Assembly: GCA_037157565.1 (NCBI GenBank)
Contig: JAZHRO010000039.1
Location: 44,020,001 to 44,084,000, forward strand
DNA from: Thalassia testudinum
Lineage: Eukaryota > Streptophyta > Magnoliopsida > Alismatales > Hydrocharitaceae
Length of the DNA: 64,000 bases
Direction of reading: 5' to 3'
Shown: positions 11,311 to 23,899 of the stretch, piece after piece
Numbering within the stretch: position 1 is the first letter of the stretch
Layout: each line of letters begins with the position of its first letter
Notes under the pieces: model-generated
Told to the model about the DNA's origin: nothing
Seen by the model: only the letters and a program-made list of their open reading frames with translations
Database searches by the model: none
Position numbers and translations under genes: made by a program

Positions 11311-14300
11311 CTATACATTACTATCACAATCCTTCTTAGGAGTTGGAAAAGCATCAACAGCTTCAGCAATAGTGAGGAAAAGCCTATTTGTTCCAATTCG
11401 GTTGTGCAAGTTTGCCATCTTCATCTTTTGAACCACCTGCCAACCTGGGTTCACAATTGCCATCTGCATGGACCACAAATTAAGGTAATTCTTTTAGATT
11501 GATCTTCATAATGTAATTTAATTTCTACTTAATGCATACTCCGGCCATAAACACAACCTCAACAATTGGTGAGTTATGGAAAATCATTGGAACTGTTCTA
11601 CAATTTGATTACAATATATTTGAGCTAATTTTTGTTTAAAATTTAGGTTTGATAAATCAAACAATATTTATGTCAAAAATGAGTGCTAGAATCAATAATA
11701 AAGCAATGTGAATTCTTGGTTGTACCTGTAAGCCCAAGGAATCCATACTTCTTTTTAGTTCCTCCATGGTTGCGATTCCTGAAGTATCAATATTATTAAC
11801 ATCTGCAAGCCATTATACACACATCAAAGGGACATCATTTTAATTGCAAGAGATGCCTATATTTAGCACTCAATCAAAACAAACATGGCTTGGGAGTTTT
11901 GACTAGAATTACTTGTCATGTCAATGATAACCGTGTGAATTTTTGCTTGCAAATCCTCTACCTCTTCTAGTCCCTCTACTACCATTTTCTTCACCCTGAG
12001 AGATAATTGTCGATCAATCACTTAATTTGATGAGATATTTTTTTTCCCTTATTACCTACCATACCTTTCTCTCATGAAACTAGAATTAATGAAGCTCAAG
12101 TAGGATGACCCTATCCGAATTATAAGTATCTCGGGGATCTCCTTGGCCACAGGGTACTGCTTGATGCTGCAGAATATCTTTGTTCCCGGCACCTTTCCTA
12201 GATTATCAATAACTGGCTGGACCGAGTTTAGCATGATCTTGAAAACTGAAAGAGACACCTGCATTTAATTACATTGATTAGTGGACTATTTGCAAATGTA
12301 GACCCCCCCAAAAAATTTGTAATGACTCAAACCTAAACCTGAGTCTAACCAAGAAAAGTTGATTTTGACAACTTATTGAGTATAAGTTGAATGGCTTCAT
12401 GGTAACTACAAAAAATGCTCAAACCTAAGTTATTAAATTTTCGATATCTTACTGCTGCTAAGAGTCCAATTTCAACAGACGTGAAGAGGATGCCAAGGAA
12501 GGCTGTGATGCAGATAATGAAGTCTAGCTTGTCGACTTCCCAGATCACAAAGGCTGCCTTCAAGTCGATGAGCCCTGGGAGTGCGGAGAGGATGATGGAG
12601 GCAAGTATGGTGGTGGGGGTGTAGTAGAGGAGCTTTGTCATCAGTTGCAATGCCACAAGGACAGTAATTGCCATCACCACATTTGACATTGCTGATTTGC
12701 ATCCTGCACTAAAGTTCACCGCTGTCCTACTAAAAGACCCTACCCAATATGGAAAATTTACAAGATAAATCTCTTGATTTTGAGTCAACTTCATATGTAA
12801 GATGATGATTAAGTAATTTACTCAAGGAAACTTGAACACATATCCTCCTTATATTATTATGCTTATAGATACACACATACAAATAACCTTGTTAAAGTAC
12901 GATTAGCTTTTGGGATATTTTGATTCCCAACGTAAAATAAGTTATTTAAAACTAATCAGTAAATTCTAATTATGGCATATTTAAAATATGACATGCTAGT
13001 ATACTTACAGCATAGCACTGGATGTTCATATAAATAATTGCAACAAAAGAAATGGATGGTGCAGAGTATTCTTGTTGTAACTAGGATGGAAGCAATATCA
13101 ATGATGATAAAATAGTGTCGTGACAAAAGTTACACACACAGCACGCACACTCACACGTGCACACACATATATATCACGTTAGGTGCCATTTCAACCTCAC
13201 CATTAAAAAATCCTAAGAATTAAAGTAGTTGTCCCTTAAGACAACAACACACTAGCTTGTACGTTGGAGTTGACAACCGGTGAGTTTTAAAAAATATTAA
13301 ATTAGTGTTAAAGAATTAAAGTAGTTGTCCTTTAACGCAACAACATTTGCTTGTAGGAGTTGACAATCGGTGAGCGTTAAAAGATATCTTAATCTATATT
13401 TTTATTTATTTGTAAAATAATAATAACGTTAGTTTCTATTAATTTGAACCTGTGTCAAGCTATGATGTTAATTTTTATAATATTTATTTAAATTAATTTT
13501 AATATGGAGATGAGGATCTAGGTGTGAGATGGAGTTAATATCAATTTTGTTAACATCGAAGGGTGTTAGTGAAATTGATATTGGGATCTTAAAACTTAGG
13601 TTATAATCATGTAAGTTAACTCCTTGACTAGGTAAATCAACCTTTAGCTTCTATGTATAATGTCGTACAACAAAATTTGTATGTCAACATGCATGGGGTG
13701 TAACTTACACGTTTCACCCTTGGGTCTAACTTCAGTCAACGACACTTCTTACCTCCCCAATTACCTTTTCGAAAAGAGAACTCTCCAGTCACGTGACATC
13801 TTTTCCGATCCCTCCCACTCCCTCTTCCTTCCTCCACGGGCCTTAAATCCCACCCTCCCTCTTCCCGTGCCCTAATTTACTTCCATCCTTATTCTTGTGT
13901 ACCTCTCGTTCTCCCTCTTGCACATCTCCTGCTTTCCCAAACGTGCCAAAAGTATCATCGGGGGCATCTCTCTCCATCTCTCACAATGGATCTCTCTTCT
14001 CCCCTTCTTGGACTGCCAATGCTTGCCAGAAAAGATTTCACGTAACTTATAGCCAGAATTAATGGAAAATGTTGGATTAAAATCGAATGAAGAATACTTA
14101 TCCATTTATAAACAAAACATAGAAAAGTTTTTTTTTTTCCGTTAATTCTATGATCTCCAATTTTCATATGCATCACTAATCTAAAATTAAAAGTGAAGAA
14201 AAATAAATACCTGAATCTATCACTAATCTTCACAATGAATAAAATAGGCAACAATCCTTTAATTCCTGTAAAGCTTCTCGACGTGTGTTGGTGATGGTAT

Positions 14301-17300
14301 TTCTAGGAATCCAGAGAGAATAAATGCGGAAGAAAAAAAGAGACGTTATATTCTTATATCCCTTCGATTTTCACCTAAGACCCCTATATTTCCCACAATA
14401 GGATGCGGAAAAATAAAACTGTCTATTACTCGCATATCCCCTTGGAATATAACTGCTAAAATGAAATTGATGGTTCTACCTATCAACAAACTGTAATTCT
14501 CCAAAAAAATTTCTATGTGATTAACCTCATAGTATTAGAAGTGTAATTTGTCTAATTCTTATTGAATCACATAACGTGCATATTTACAGATATATATGTA
14601 TATAATATATATTATTGTAAGTCACCTTATAATAATATGTGTATATCAACTAATGATTCTAACATAAAATTCTATAGAGATCTTATGCAATCCTCTAAGG
14701 ACCTTTTACATACTATTAGCTAAATACCTACTAAAAAGATAGGTATTGATTTGACCTCCCTATCGAGTGGGGATGAATAAAAGTTACTCAGATTTCTTAA
14801 AGAAAAAACAAAAAAAAAGCTAAATACCTGCTTAAAAAGCAAATACATTTTGGCGAATGTTATTCTAACATGTCAAAAATCATCCATCGGTAAACTTTCT
14901 CATTCTTTTGCAAGGGGAAGCACATAGTACAGTAGCAAGTAATCACAACTCAAGCACCGTAATCATATTTTCTACTCTTTCAGATGAAATCTTAAGTGTC
15001 TCAGAATATGGTTTCTTGTAATCAAAGATAAGCAATCCTAAGTAATTTTAGAGAAATCTAACATTGATCAAGTACCACCGTCAATGGTATTATTATCAGC
15101 ATTTAGTTAGGAGCTAGGCACACTGGCCACCTATGCACTTTCATGAAATACCTTCTGCCGGCCATTACTACTTACTCTCAGGAGCATTCATTCACGGTAG
15201 AGGATGGGCAAACGTGCGGGAAAGTAGAGGAGGACGTACGAGGGACATAGTCGATGGATGTGTCATCATGTGTAGGAGGGGCAAAGGAGGTGAGATTAGG
15301 CTGGGAGAGAGGCAATGGCTTGTGGGGGTGTTAGGGCCGGGGGTTAAGCTGCGGGGTCGGAGGAGGTGGGCCGAACGGGTGGCCACTGAGGTCGGAAAGT
15401 ATTGGTTGAGTGGGAAAAACATAAAGGAGGGGAGTAAACTGATCTAACGACTGGGAAAAAATATCCTAATCGAACGGCTGCCAACCTCAGCTGCAGGGAG
15501 AATAGCTGCACGGTCCCCGTCCTGCTGCACATATAAATATATAATCACAAGAAACACTTTAATATTGCCTTGCCTGTTGCAGCGTAGCAAGAGGTTAAGG
15601 ATCCAACAATGTTCATGCAACCCATGGCAATCATTTCCTTGTTGCCATCCAGGTGGTAGTTTCTGGCCGAAGCAAAGGATCGACCCACCGCCATGGCTTC
15701 CTGAAATAATATTCGACCACATTAAATATATATTTGGATTTGTGGATTGGACAAAAGTAACGTCGCGTATAAGCTCCCACTCACCGTAAGTGCTATCACT
15801 GCAACTATGAGACCAATCTTTGCCGCCTCCCCAACGAATGGCCCATCGAAGTGGAGCCTTTTGGCCGAGGAGGGGTTCAACCCTCCATCCACATGTCTTA
15901 TTATCTTGACGCCATGCTTGTCTGCCTTTGTCACGTAGACCACCAGAGTCGAGAGGGCGACTGAGACCAGTGGAGCAATCGCTGGCAACCAGAAAAGCCT
16001 CCTGTTCTTCCTTCCCTGAGATACGTAGGACCGTTTAGAAGGGTTAATATGGCAGATGTTTTCTTTTTTTGTGCAAATGGTCAATATGGCAAATGTTAAA
16101 TGCCTTAGGGTACGCTGGGCTGAAGGTAAGATCGGCAGGTTAACTTTCTTCCAATTTATATAAATTATTACTATCCCTTGTGTCATCAATATATACTAAT
16201 ATATACCAACTCTAATATAATATATCTATTAAAAAAATACATTCATGATATCTCACCAATTCACTCATATTATAATATTAAAAATTTATTTGCTAACACC
16301 ATATCATCCTACTAAACATTATAAATCAATCAAATAAATATTTTACCTAATATAATCCACTCTAATTTTAATTCAGGTCTATGAAAACTCCATGAAAAAC
16401 GCAGTCTTAGTTGCAAGGTATCGACTGCTCACCAAGAATCTGCAGAGGAGGATGAAGACAAGGAAGGAGCATCCGAGTAGGGTATTGGCTGGATGCCACT
16501 GGATCCAAAACAACGAATCGGTGTCAGTCAATTAATGAGTGCAAACCGAGAACATGTCCAGAACATCAAAGAATAGTCAATGCTCGCGTGTGAATGTATC
16601 GAAAAGATAAAACAAATTGATTTGTTGTCACTTCCCTTGTCGTATCAATTTCCAGTTTCTTTCGTGGTTTCTTTCGCCAACGTAGTAAGTTACATGTATT
16701 GCGTTACATCCGCAAAAATAGTTATGTCCACAAAATTTATGATAACGAGTAGTAAGATATAAAACATTAAAATTATTATTTAATAATTTGAGATTAAATA
16801 TTTTAAGTCGTTATCATAAATACATTTGATTCATATTTAATCAGTTATCAAGATTAATTTTTTATAATTAATTAAATTCGGATCAAAACTTGGGCGTCAC
16901 ATATTGATTACTACTCTAAGGTAATTTATTTCTCAGATAAACTATGGACATGATAAGTAGGAATAAGGTGCTTCGTTGTGTAGTGGAATAAGTGATGATT
17001 TAGGATGTATTAGTTATGTTAGTGCCAAGTATCACAGCATCATTTAATTTTAGATTGCGAGAAAACTTGCGGTGAAAAATATTGCATAAAAGATAATGTA
17101 TAAAGCTTGTATCAGAATCTATTTATACCTGGCTGGGATAATCCTTATACTACCAAGGGCTCGTTGGGACGTGAGTTACGGGCCCTTAACGTGTGTTTGG
17201 GTCTTTGTAACACAGGGGTAATATAACCCGGAGGAAGAGGGGGGAACATGTGGGAAAGGCAATCTTGCAACCCCCACAAAATTGGAGATGTTCTATGGTT

Positions 17301-19132
17301 TATCCCTTGACAACAATCCCATGTTACCAATTCAACCTTGTTTCCCAAGTTCTCATTGCCTCTCGTGTCGCATCTCGTGTTGATCTTTGGTGACGAGCAT
17401 TGCTTTGGTCAAGCGATCTGCAGACGATAGTGAAGAAGGGGCTCTAATGACGGTGGAGGCAACGAGTATCTCTAGACGATGGTAAAGGAGGAACAAGGAA
17501 TCCACATTACTGTTTGTAATTTCTTAATGCTTCTTTGCAGTTGGAGATAAGAATGAAAATAACAACGGTCACAGTTACCAAGTTTTGTGCCTTTTCAATA
17601 TGATATTTTTCTTCCATCCCATATGGAAGAATGTAAACATTCCTACATACGATGCAATTTACTAATTTCTGTGCCTTTTATGGGAAGATCATAAGTGGGA
17701 TATAACTAAACTTCTCAACAAATTTCTAACTAATAACAATTAGCAAATGGTGTAATATCCAACTCAAAATAAGGGTATAAGGGTCCATTCACAAGTTTCT
17801 AACTAAGTTTTCCTCCAATTCTATCCAATAACTACCAATTTATCCCCCAACAACTTCCCTCTTGTTAAACATACATAACATCACAAACGTAGGATACCAT
17901 AAATTTATTCCTTCACATAACCCATCACTCTTCCAAATACTAAAACCTATTTATTCCATAATAAACTTTTTATCCCTTATGCATCATTATTTATCCCTTA
18001 AAATTTATCCTCTGATCCAAATGCAATCTAAGGCCTTGTTTATTATGCAGGATACAATAACTTATCCCATGTTTGACGAGTTTAATCTCAAGATAAAGTT
18101 ATCCGATGGAAGAGCCACAAAACTCAAGGTAACTTTATTATAGGTAAGAGATAATATAAATTTATCCCTCCTCTTACAAGACATCAACCTCACTTCTCCC
18201 CATAAATAATTTAAGTCATATCCCTTCCAAACATCAAAATCAATTTATCTTAAATTTATCATTAATTCCACCACCTATCAAATTTATAATTTAAAATTTA
18301 TCTGATGAGACAAACAGGCCCTAACTGGCAGTAGAAAACAAAGGAACTTACCGTTAGATGCAGTGCCTCGTAGACTGCCTTGATCACCGACACCACATCG
18401 GTGTTGCTTGTGAAGTGGGAAGTCCCGATTAGTCCCTTGAGCTGCTGAAGGCCAATCACTATAGCTGCACCGCCCATGAATCCAACGAGCGCGGCGTGGG
18501 AGAGAAGGTCAACCAGGAATCCCAAACTACCAAGCAAGTGGGGCGATCGAATATAATAGGTGATGACAACAACGCAACCATTGCATGCGTAGGAAGAAAA
18601 AGAAGAAGAAGAGCCACCTGAGGAATCCGAAGGTGGCCTGGAAGAGACCCGCGAAGAACGTAGCCGTAAAGACCAAGCTAGTGTAAGTGAAAGAATCGAC
18701 TGCAGGATCCACCAGCTTGCGCGTCATCGCCGAAATAAGCAACGAGACAACCGCGACGGGACCGATCGCGATTTCCTTGGAGCTCCCCATCATGGCGTAG
18801 ATCATAGGAGGCACAACACTGGTATCTAATAGGATAAAAAAGAATATGCAACATAATTAACCAGTTGAAGAAAATAAGTCGGAGATGCAAGCATGTCCCT
18901 GAGCTTAAACTATGCCTGACTTACCCTGACAACTTGATCACTTTACGCTCAGATAAACCCGTGCTATGTTAGTTATTAGGTAGTAATATCTATTAACATC
19001 AACTCGTATATCTCACTCCAGACCCAATGGCAAGGTTCAACTGAACACGCGCACACCAAGAAGAGAGAAGAACACTTACAAAGGCCGTACTGCGGGTCGA
19101 GATTTGCGAGGCTCGCGTACCCGATACTCTGC

Positions 19133-19166
<34 letters not shown>

Positions 19167-19564
19167 CGTACAATCGTTTACAACACGTACGGCTTTCAGG
19201 AGAATACATGATAATTTCGCTTGGTGTGGATATGCACCTGAGGGATTCCAAGGCTCGCAAGGGTGAGTCCCGCCAAGAAGTCGCTTCTAAACATCACCCA
19301 CTTGTAACCCCTCCCCCATCCGAGGACCGGGAACAAGCCTTGCAGCATGGAGCCTAGGCACCTGGATGGGGAAGTTGGCCTCCTTCCATTACAGCAGATG
19401 GCGTGCCCTCTCACGGCCCCGGAGAACTCGTCCCACAGCGCGGGTGGCTCGGCGGAGTCGAGCACCGATAGGGCGGCCATCTCGGTCGGCTGGTGGGGTT
19501 CGTTGGTTGTGCTGGCGCCAAGCTCCAGCACATGGCAAGGGTGCCGGGGGCTTGAAGGGCACAT
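11311..19564 (-). CDS. SULTR2: SULTR2-type sulfate transporter, 12 exons, apparently intact
   Basis: Predicted proton-coupled sulfate transporter of the SLC26/SulP family, a multi-pass plasma-membrane protein with a C-terminal STAS domain; plant group 2 members are low-affinity carriers of vascular tissue (family knowledge). I placed the exons by splice sites and conserved protein blocks: 19238-19564, 19080-19128, 18618-18825, 18352-18526, 16433-16498, 15785-16015, 15574-15700, 12453-12739, 12065-12258, 11913-11995, 11726-11802, 11311-11463. They sum to 1977 nt (658 residues plus TAG), all phases agree and there is no internal stop. Visible blocks are [71 protein letters not shown] and, in the STAS domain near residue 587, NNIDTSGI. 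Length matches the family (about 650). These blocks fit SULTR2 better than SULTR1 or SULTR3. The first ATG (19564) is used; an in-frame ATG at 19480 would remove 28 residues and is a real alternative. All introns are GT-AG except intron 7, which has a GC donor. The small exon 5 (22 codons) is the least certain. Confidence 0.93.
12740..15573 (-). other. Large intron 7 of the sulfate transporter (2.83 kb, GC-AG)
   Basis: This intron separates the exon ending in the codons for YAAT from the exon starting [10 protein letters not shown]. The donor on the minus strand is CAG|GCAAGG and the acceptor GGGTAG|GG. It contains a two-copy tandem repeat with a 96 bp period (13212-13395), short CA-rich stretches near 13137-13170 and long AT-rich stretches. 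I saw no intact gene in it; the short open frames on either strand are unsupported. Confidence 0.8.
13212..13395. repeat. Two-unit direct repeat, period 96 bp, in intron 7
   Basis: Two similar units begin at GAATTAAAGTAGTTGTCC (13217) and the same block at 13313. Both continue through CAACAACA, GGAGTTGACAA and CGGTGAG. The units differ by small indels and substitutions, so this is an old local duplication with no evident function. Confidence 0.7.
18032..18321. mobile_element. Tourist/PIF-Harbinger-like MITE in intron 4
   Basis: A 290 bp AT-rich element with imperfect inverted ends (GGCCTTGTTTATTATGCAGG on the left; reverse complement GGGCCTGTTTGTCTCATCAG on the right) is flanked by TAA at 18029-18031 and 18322-18324, the target-site type of Tourist MITEs. 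It lies inside intron 4 of the sulfate transporter, 30 bp from the exon 4 splice donor. It has no coding capacity. The terminal match is loose, so the family assignment is tentative. Confidence 0.5.
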
Positions 19565-19717
19565 GGCTCCTTCGAGCCGTGGAACTGCTGCTGCTGACGT
19601 TGGAGGAGCTCACGCGGAGGCCATTGTTTTGTTGGGATCACAGTGAGTGGGAGTCCACCATCGGTTGGAGGTAGCGCCCACAGTAGCACAATTGCACCAC
19701 GGCACTTGCTGCCTTAA

Positions 19718-19731
19718 TATTTATATATAGA
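19718..19731 (-). promoter_or_regulatory. Candidate TATA box of the sulfate transporter gene
   Basis: On the minus strand the sequence reads CTATATATAAAT, about 155 nt upstream of the first ATG (19564) and about 240 nt upstream of the second in-frame ATG (19480). It is the only strong TATA-like element just 5' of exon 1. Its role is inferred from position and sequence. Confidence 0.5.
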
Positions 19732-20530
19732 GGAGGAGGTCGGCATTGTGGGTAAGGGAGGAATGATGGTGGGGGTGGTGATCCGCAGAGAAGACAAGAG
19801 CATTGGTTTTGCATGTGAACCCCAAGAACTTCGAGATTATCGAGTATATTTATGTCCCCTTTGCTCTTCGCAAACCTGAGGAGTGATAAATAACAACCGT
19901 GCGTGCAATCACCAAGCATGGGTGAGTTTTCTAATCACTTCGTGGAGAGACAGGAAGATTCTTTCTGAATTTACATAGAGGTCCCTTAACTGAGGGATTT
20001 GACGTCATCCCTCCCTTCGAAACTAAATGAAGGCATTGAGGAGATATCTCTCATCAATTATGTCTTTAAGATTTAGTATACTTGGAGGATTAATTCCATT
20101 AAATGAAGGCTAATTAACTCCAAAATCCAAGTTCACATTTGTATTAAGACGGAATTGATGTTAACCCTTATTTTTTTTAACTTTTTCCTTCTCGACACCA
20201 TAGGTTAATACCTATATTAAGTAAACAAAAACAGTTGTTAACCTATCTTGCAAAGTAAACAAAAAGGAGAGTTAACACTTGTAAGCACTTTTGTAAACCG
20301 AAGCTTTATGATACCTTAAGATACTAGAGATAAACAATTTAGGATTTCTAGAAAGTAAATCCAACAAAACATTTGGAGGGTTGTAATGAGGATGAGGAAG
20401 TATAAAATTACTTGCACATTTAAAGAAACTACCAGCACATTTGGAGGGTTTGTAACAAGGATGAGAAAGGATTAAGAATGAAAATCACTTTAAATATCTT
20501 TTTGAAGAAAACTTAAAATGAGAACCCATC

Positions 20531-21698
20531 ACATATATATATCTATATATGGACCCTATCTATTGAGCACAATGCTTAAAAATATTCAAATGAGCATAGC
20601 GTGTCATCAGTTGGATGGAGATCCCACGCTCATAATAAATACCACATATATCAGTGAAAGTGGTTTTGCATTACACCATAAAGAAAGGAATTAATTTCCA
20701 AAACCATACAAATTGAATAAATGGAATAAGAAAACTCCCTAAAAAAGGAATGCATTAATATCTTAATGAATCAACATACTATAAATAGATAATAAATTAA
20801 TTACTTGTACGACAAGAGATTTCATAACACAAACATATCATTAATGGAAAAACAAAATCACATGAAAAGAAAAAGGAAACAACACATAAATCTTGCTGGT
20901 AGAATATTAAAAATAACGTATTATAGAAGTTAGAAATGTAGAATTATTATAACAAAAAAAACATGTGTTGTAATATTAAGAAGATGTGGTTGTAACAATT
21001 GTGCATGACTGTTACAACAATTGAAATGAGTTTTGTAACAAAATAACATGCACGTTGTGACAGATCTATCACGACCAAAATAATGTATTATAAGATAATT
21101 AAATTCAAAGATAGCTGCAATCGTGTATTACAAAAAGGAAATACAAGTCAAAAACTGACTTGGAACACATAAAGAACTTGTATTGCTAAATGTTCACTAT
21201 AAAAATAGTGTAAAAACTTATATTACAAGTGAAAATAAACTTATATAAACACGATAAACCTATATTACAATTATTTATTGTAATGAAAATGTAAGAATTT
21301 GTATTACAAGTGTAAATTTGAATTGCAGTATATATCGAATCTTGTAATACAAATTCATTCTAGTTAATAATAGAGTTATAAGATGATTAAACATTAATGT
21401 GATATGATTACTTTCCAATAATATTGTAATATTTGATTAATTATATTCCAAATATGATTTATGAGTAGAGGTTTAATACAACTTGACACTTATGTGCACT
21501 GATATGCTCTAGAAATAGTATGATGATTGATTGAATGCATTTCATATACAAACAATGATTTTCTAAATCACCTTTTGACATGTACAGTAGCTTTCATCAA
21601 AAGAAAATATCATCGAACGGACACAACGATGGACTTTTTTGAGAGTTTATGAGCATAGTGCTCAATGGCTAATTTTCCAATATATATATATAGACAAA
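20531..21698. mobile_element. Non-autonomous element with inverted terminal repeats, about 1.15 kb
   Basis: The left end ATTGAGCACAATGCT (20562-20576) is matched in inverse at 21652-21666 (14 of 15). The inverse similarity continues outward through GGA into a TATATATAT tract on both sides (20531-20553 and 21676-21698). The interior repeats TTGTATTACAAG-like and TTGTAACA words in both orientations (20930-21350), as in subterminal regions of DNA transposons. It has no transposase and no clear target duplication, so the superfamily is undetermined. Confidence 0.5.
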
Positions 21699-22269
21699 CA
21701 CATAGTAGCACAGTGTCTAAAAGCCTAAAAGCTATTACACGAGCACCAAGATGGAGCCAGCACAGGAACTTGGGCAAGACGATGCAAGCTCTCCTAGGTC
21801 GCCTGATGAGGAATCAACTTGATATCCAAGCAGAGCGTGATTCTTGCCTAGATGTTGACACAGTAAAGCCCAGGAGACACTGGCGTAGAAGGTGAAACGA
21901 CACAAAGATGAGGTGGGTCCTCGAGAAATGAAGAAGATGATTACACACCTAAAAAAAAGTAAATGATTGCATGTAATTAATAAGGCTCTTAAACCCCTTA
22001 TAAAACGAGCCCAATGTACACAAAAAAAGTAATCACTCCCATTGTATTCAAAAGAACATTTGGTGCATTCTTGAGAGTTAGATCCCCTCCCCAGATGTAC
22101 ATTACACAAGTGAAACTGGGTTACCTACGTCATGTCTTATTTGTTCGATTTTCGAATCAGGTACATTAGGGCATAATCATTTGGCGTCATCCATGAAAAT
22201 CTTTGAATGCTTTACTAGTTGAAAGGCTACGTCTTGCAAGCAAGAGACATGGCTCTGAAGATAGAGAAA

Positions 22270-23889
22270 CTAAAGATGCTTAGTTTTGGTTAGGGAGTCA
22301 TGGACGAGCCAAGCGTTGCCCTGGAGGACCTCAAATAATAAATCAATGATAGATACATAATTTATGTTGTTCCTCTTCGAGATGATGTTGCTTCTCCTCC
22401 TCTTGCTACTTTTGCTGATGTTGGTCCTTCTGTTGTTGTTGTTTTTGTTGCTCTGTTTCCTCTTGATGGTTTGCTCCTCCTCCATCAACTGCTGACCCTC
22501 CTCATCCTGATGCTTCTACTGCATCTCCTCCTGATCTTGCTTCATATGTTGTTGTTCCCCCTCCCACTCATAGTTCTCCATGTCCTTCTCTTATTCCTCA
22601 TTTTCTATTGCTTCTTTAAACTCAACATCTCTTTCAATTTCATGTGTTTGGTTTTCAACAGTTTGATTACTTTGAGTTTAGCAAAGGAAAGCACTTAAGC
22701 TTTACTTTAATTCTTTTATTTGTTGCTTCAGTGTTGAAATTTCTCCATTCATCTTCTTGATTGTCTTTGTCAACCTTTTATTTTTCTTTTTCAAGTCTTT
22801 GTTTTCTTCCTTCAAAATTTTCAAATAAATTCCTCCTACTTTTATCATTTTTTGTTTTTCTTCTTGTTTCTCTTCTCCTTCTACCTCTCCCCCGTCTTTG
22901 CCTTTTTCCTCTCCTTTTTTTTTCCTCCTCTCCTTTTTGTTTTGTTTCATCTTCTTTCTTTCTTTTTTTTGAGATTCTTTTCTTTCTTCTTCTTTTCTCT
23001 TTCTCTTTGTTGGTGCATCAACTCCATCAAATGGCATTTTTCTCAAATCATTCCTTGAAGCTTATTTATTTTGAGATCAATTCTTTTTGGAATGATTGTG
23101 AAAGAGCTTTTGTAATCATACTTTTCAACCATTGTTGGTGCATCCACATTTACGAGTTGCACGACCTTGAACATTTCAATTGCCCATAGACATAACACCA
23201 CCACGCAACCTTTCAGGTAACTTTGCTTCCTACTTTCTTGATCATTATCTTTCATGTCTTTTATCCCTTCATAAAGGAAGTCATGTATCAATTCAACCCA
23301 ATTATACTTATATAGGGGCTCCAACTCCTCTAATGTATCAAATCGGGAAGTAATAATTGCTTGATCTCCATACGGTAGAAGAAAGGACCCCATTGTTATC
23401 AACACTAATATCTTGGTCTCCTTTTCTACTTGTTTCACCCTATATTGAACTGCTGTCTTTTTCTAGTTTCTCCTTTTCTTTATTATATTCTTGGATCCTT
23501 TTTGCTATTTTCCTTACTTTTAGCTTTAATGTTGTAAAGTTCTCATTGCAAATCTCCGAACTTTTCTTGGCCTTGATATTTCCATCACTGATCAACAACC
23601 TCTCTCCATCATTTTTCAACCCGAGTATTTTTTCTAGATGATGAGCAATAAGCTTGAGACTTAATTATCCAAGCCCAAACTCTTTTGTTTCTATGTTGTA
23701 AGCTTCCACCAAGTCTCTAGTTAGTTCCTTATCTTTGTATTGTGAAAACCTAGATTCCTTGTTGATCAATGTAGCAAAAAGAATCATTAGAAACTCCTCC
23801 TTTACATTTTCTTTGATAACCTTCCATGCCTTTTCTATTGTTAGTGTTGTGCATCTAGTGTCAATATCAAACCTGTAAATCAAGTTCAA
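22270..23889 (-). pseudogene. Decayed transposon-like coding region with a Lys/Glu-rich coiled coil
   Basis: Three successive minus-strand open frames (23889-23665, 23438-23043, 23046-22702) give protein-like sequence. The first contains KAWKVIKENVKEEFLMIL and the second WVELIHDFLYEGIKDM and KGCVVVLCLWAIEMFKVVQL. The third is a very charged Lys/Glu stretch ending in a heptad-like coiled coil (ILKEENKDLKKKNKRLTKTI). Order and spacing suggest exons or frame-broken parts of one protein. The middle part recalls plant transposon-associated hypothetical proteins, but I cannot name the family. The poly-Leu and poly-Phe frames on the plus strand are its shadows. Confidence 0.45.
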
Positions 23890-23899
23890 AGTCTTTAAA

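Noticed and set aside
19347..19674. Plus-strand open frames opposite exon 1 of the sulfate transporter
   Set aside because: Shadows of GC-rich exon 1 and its 5' region; the minus strand gives the family match.
22471..23189. Leu/Phe-rich membrane-protein-like plus-strand frames
   Set aside because: Complement of the Lys/Glu-rich coiled-coil region; the minus strand is more protein-like.
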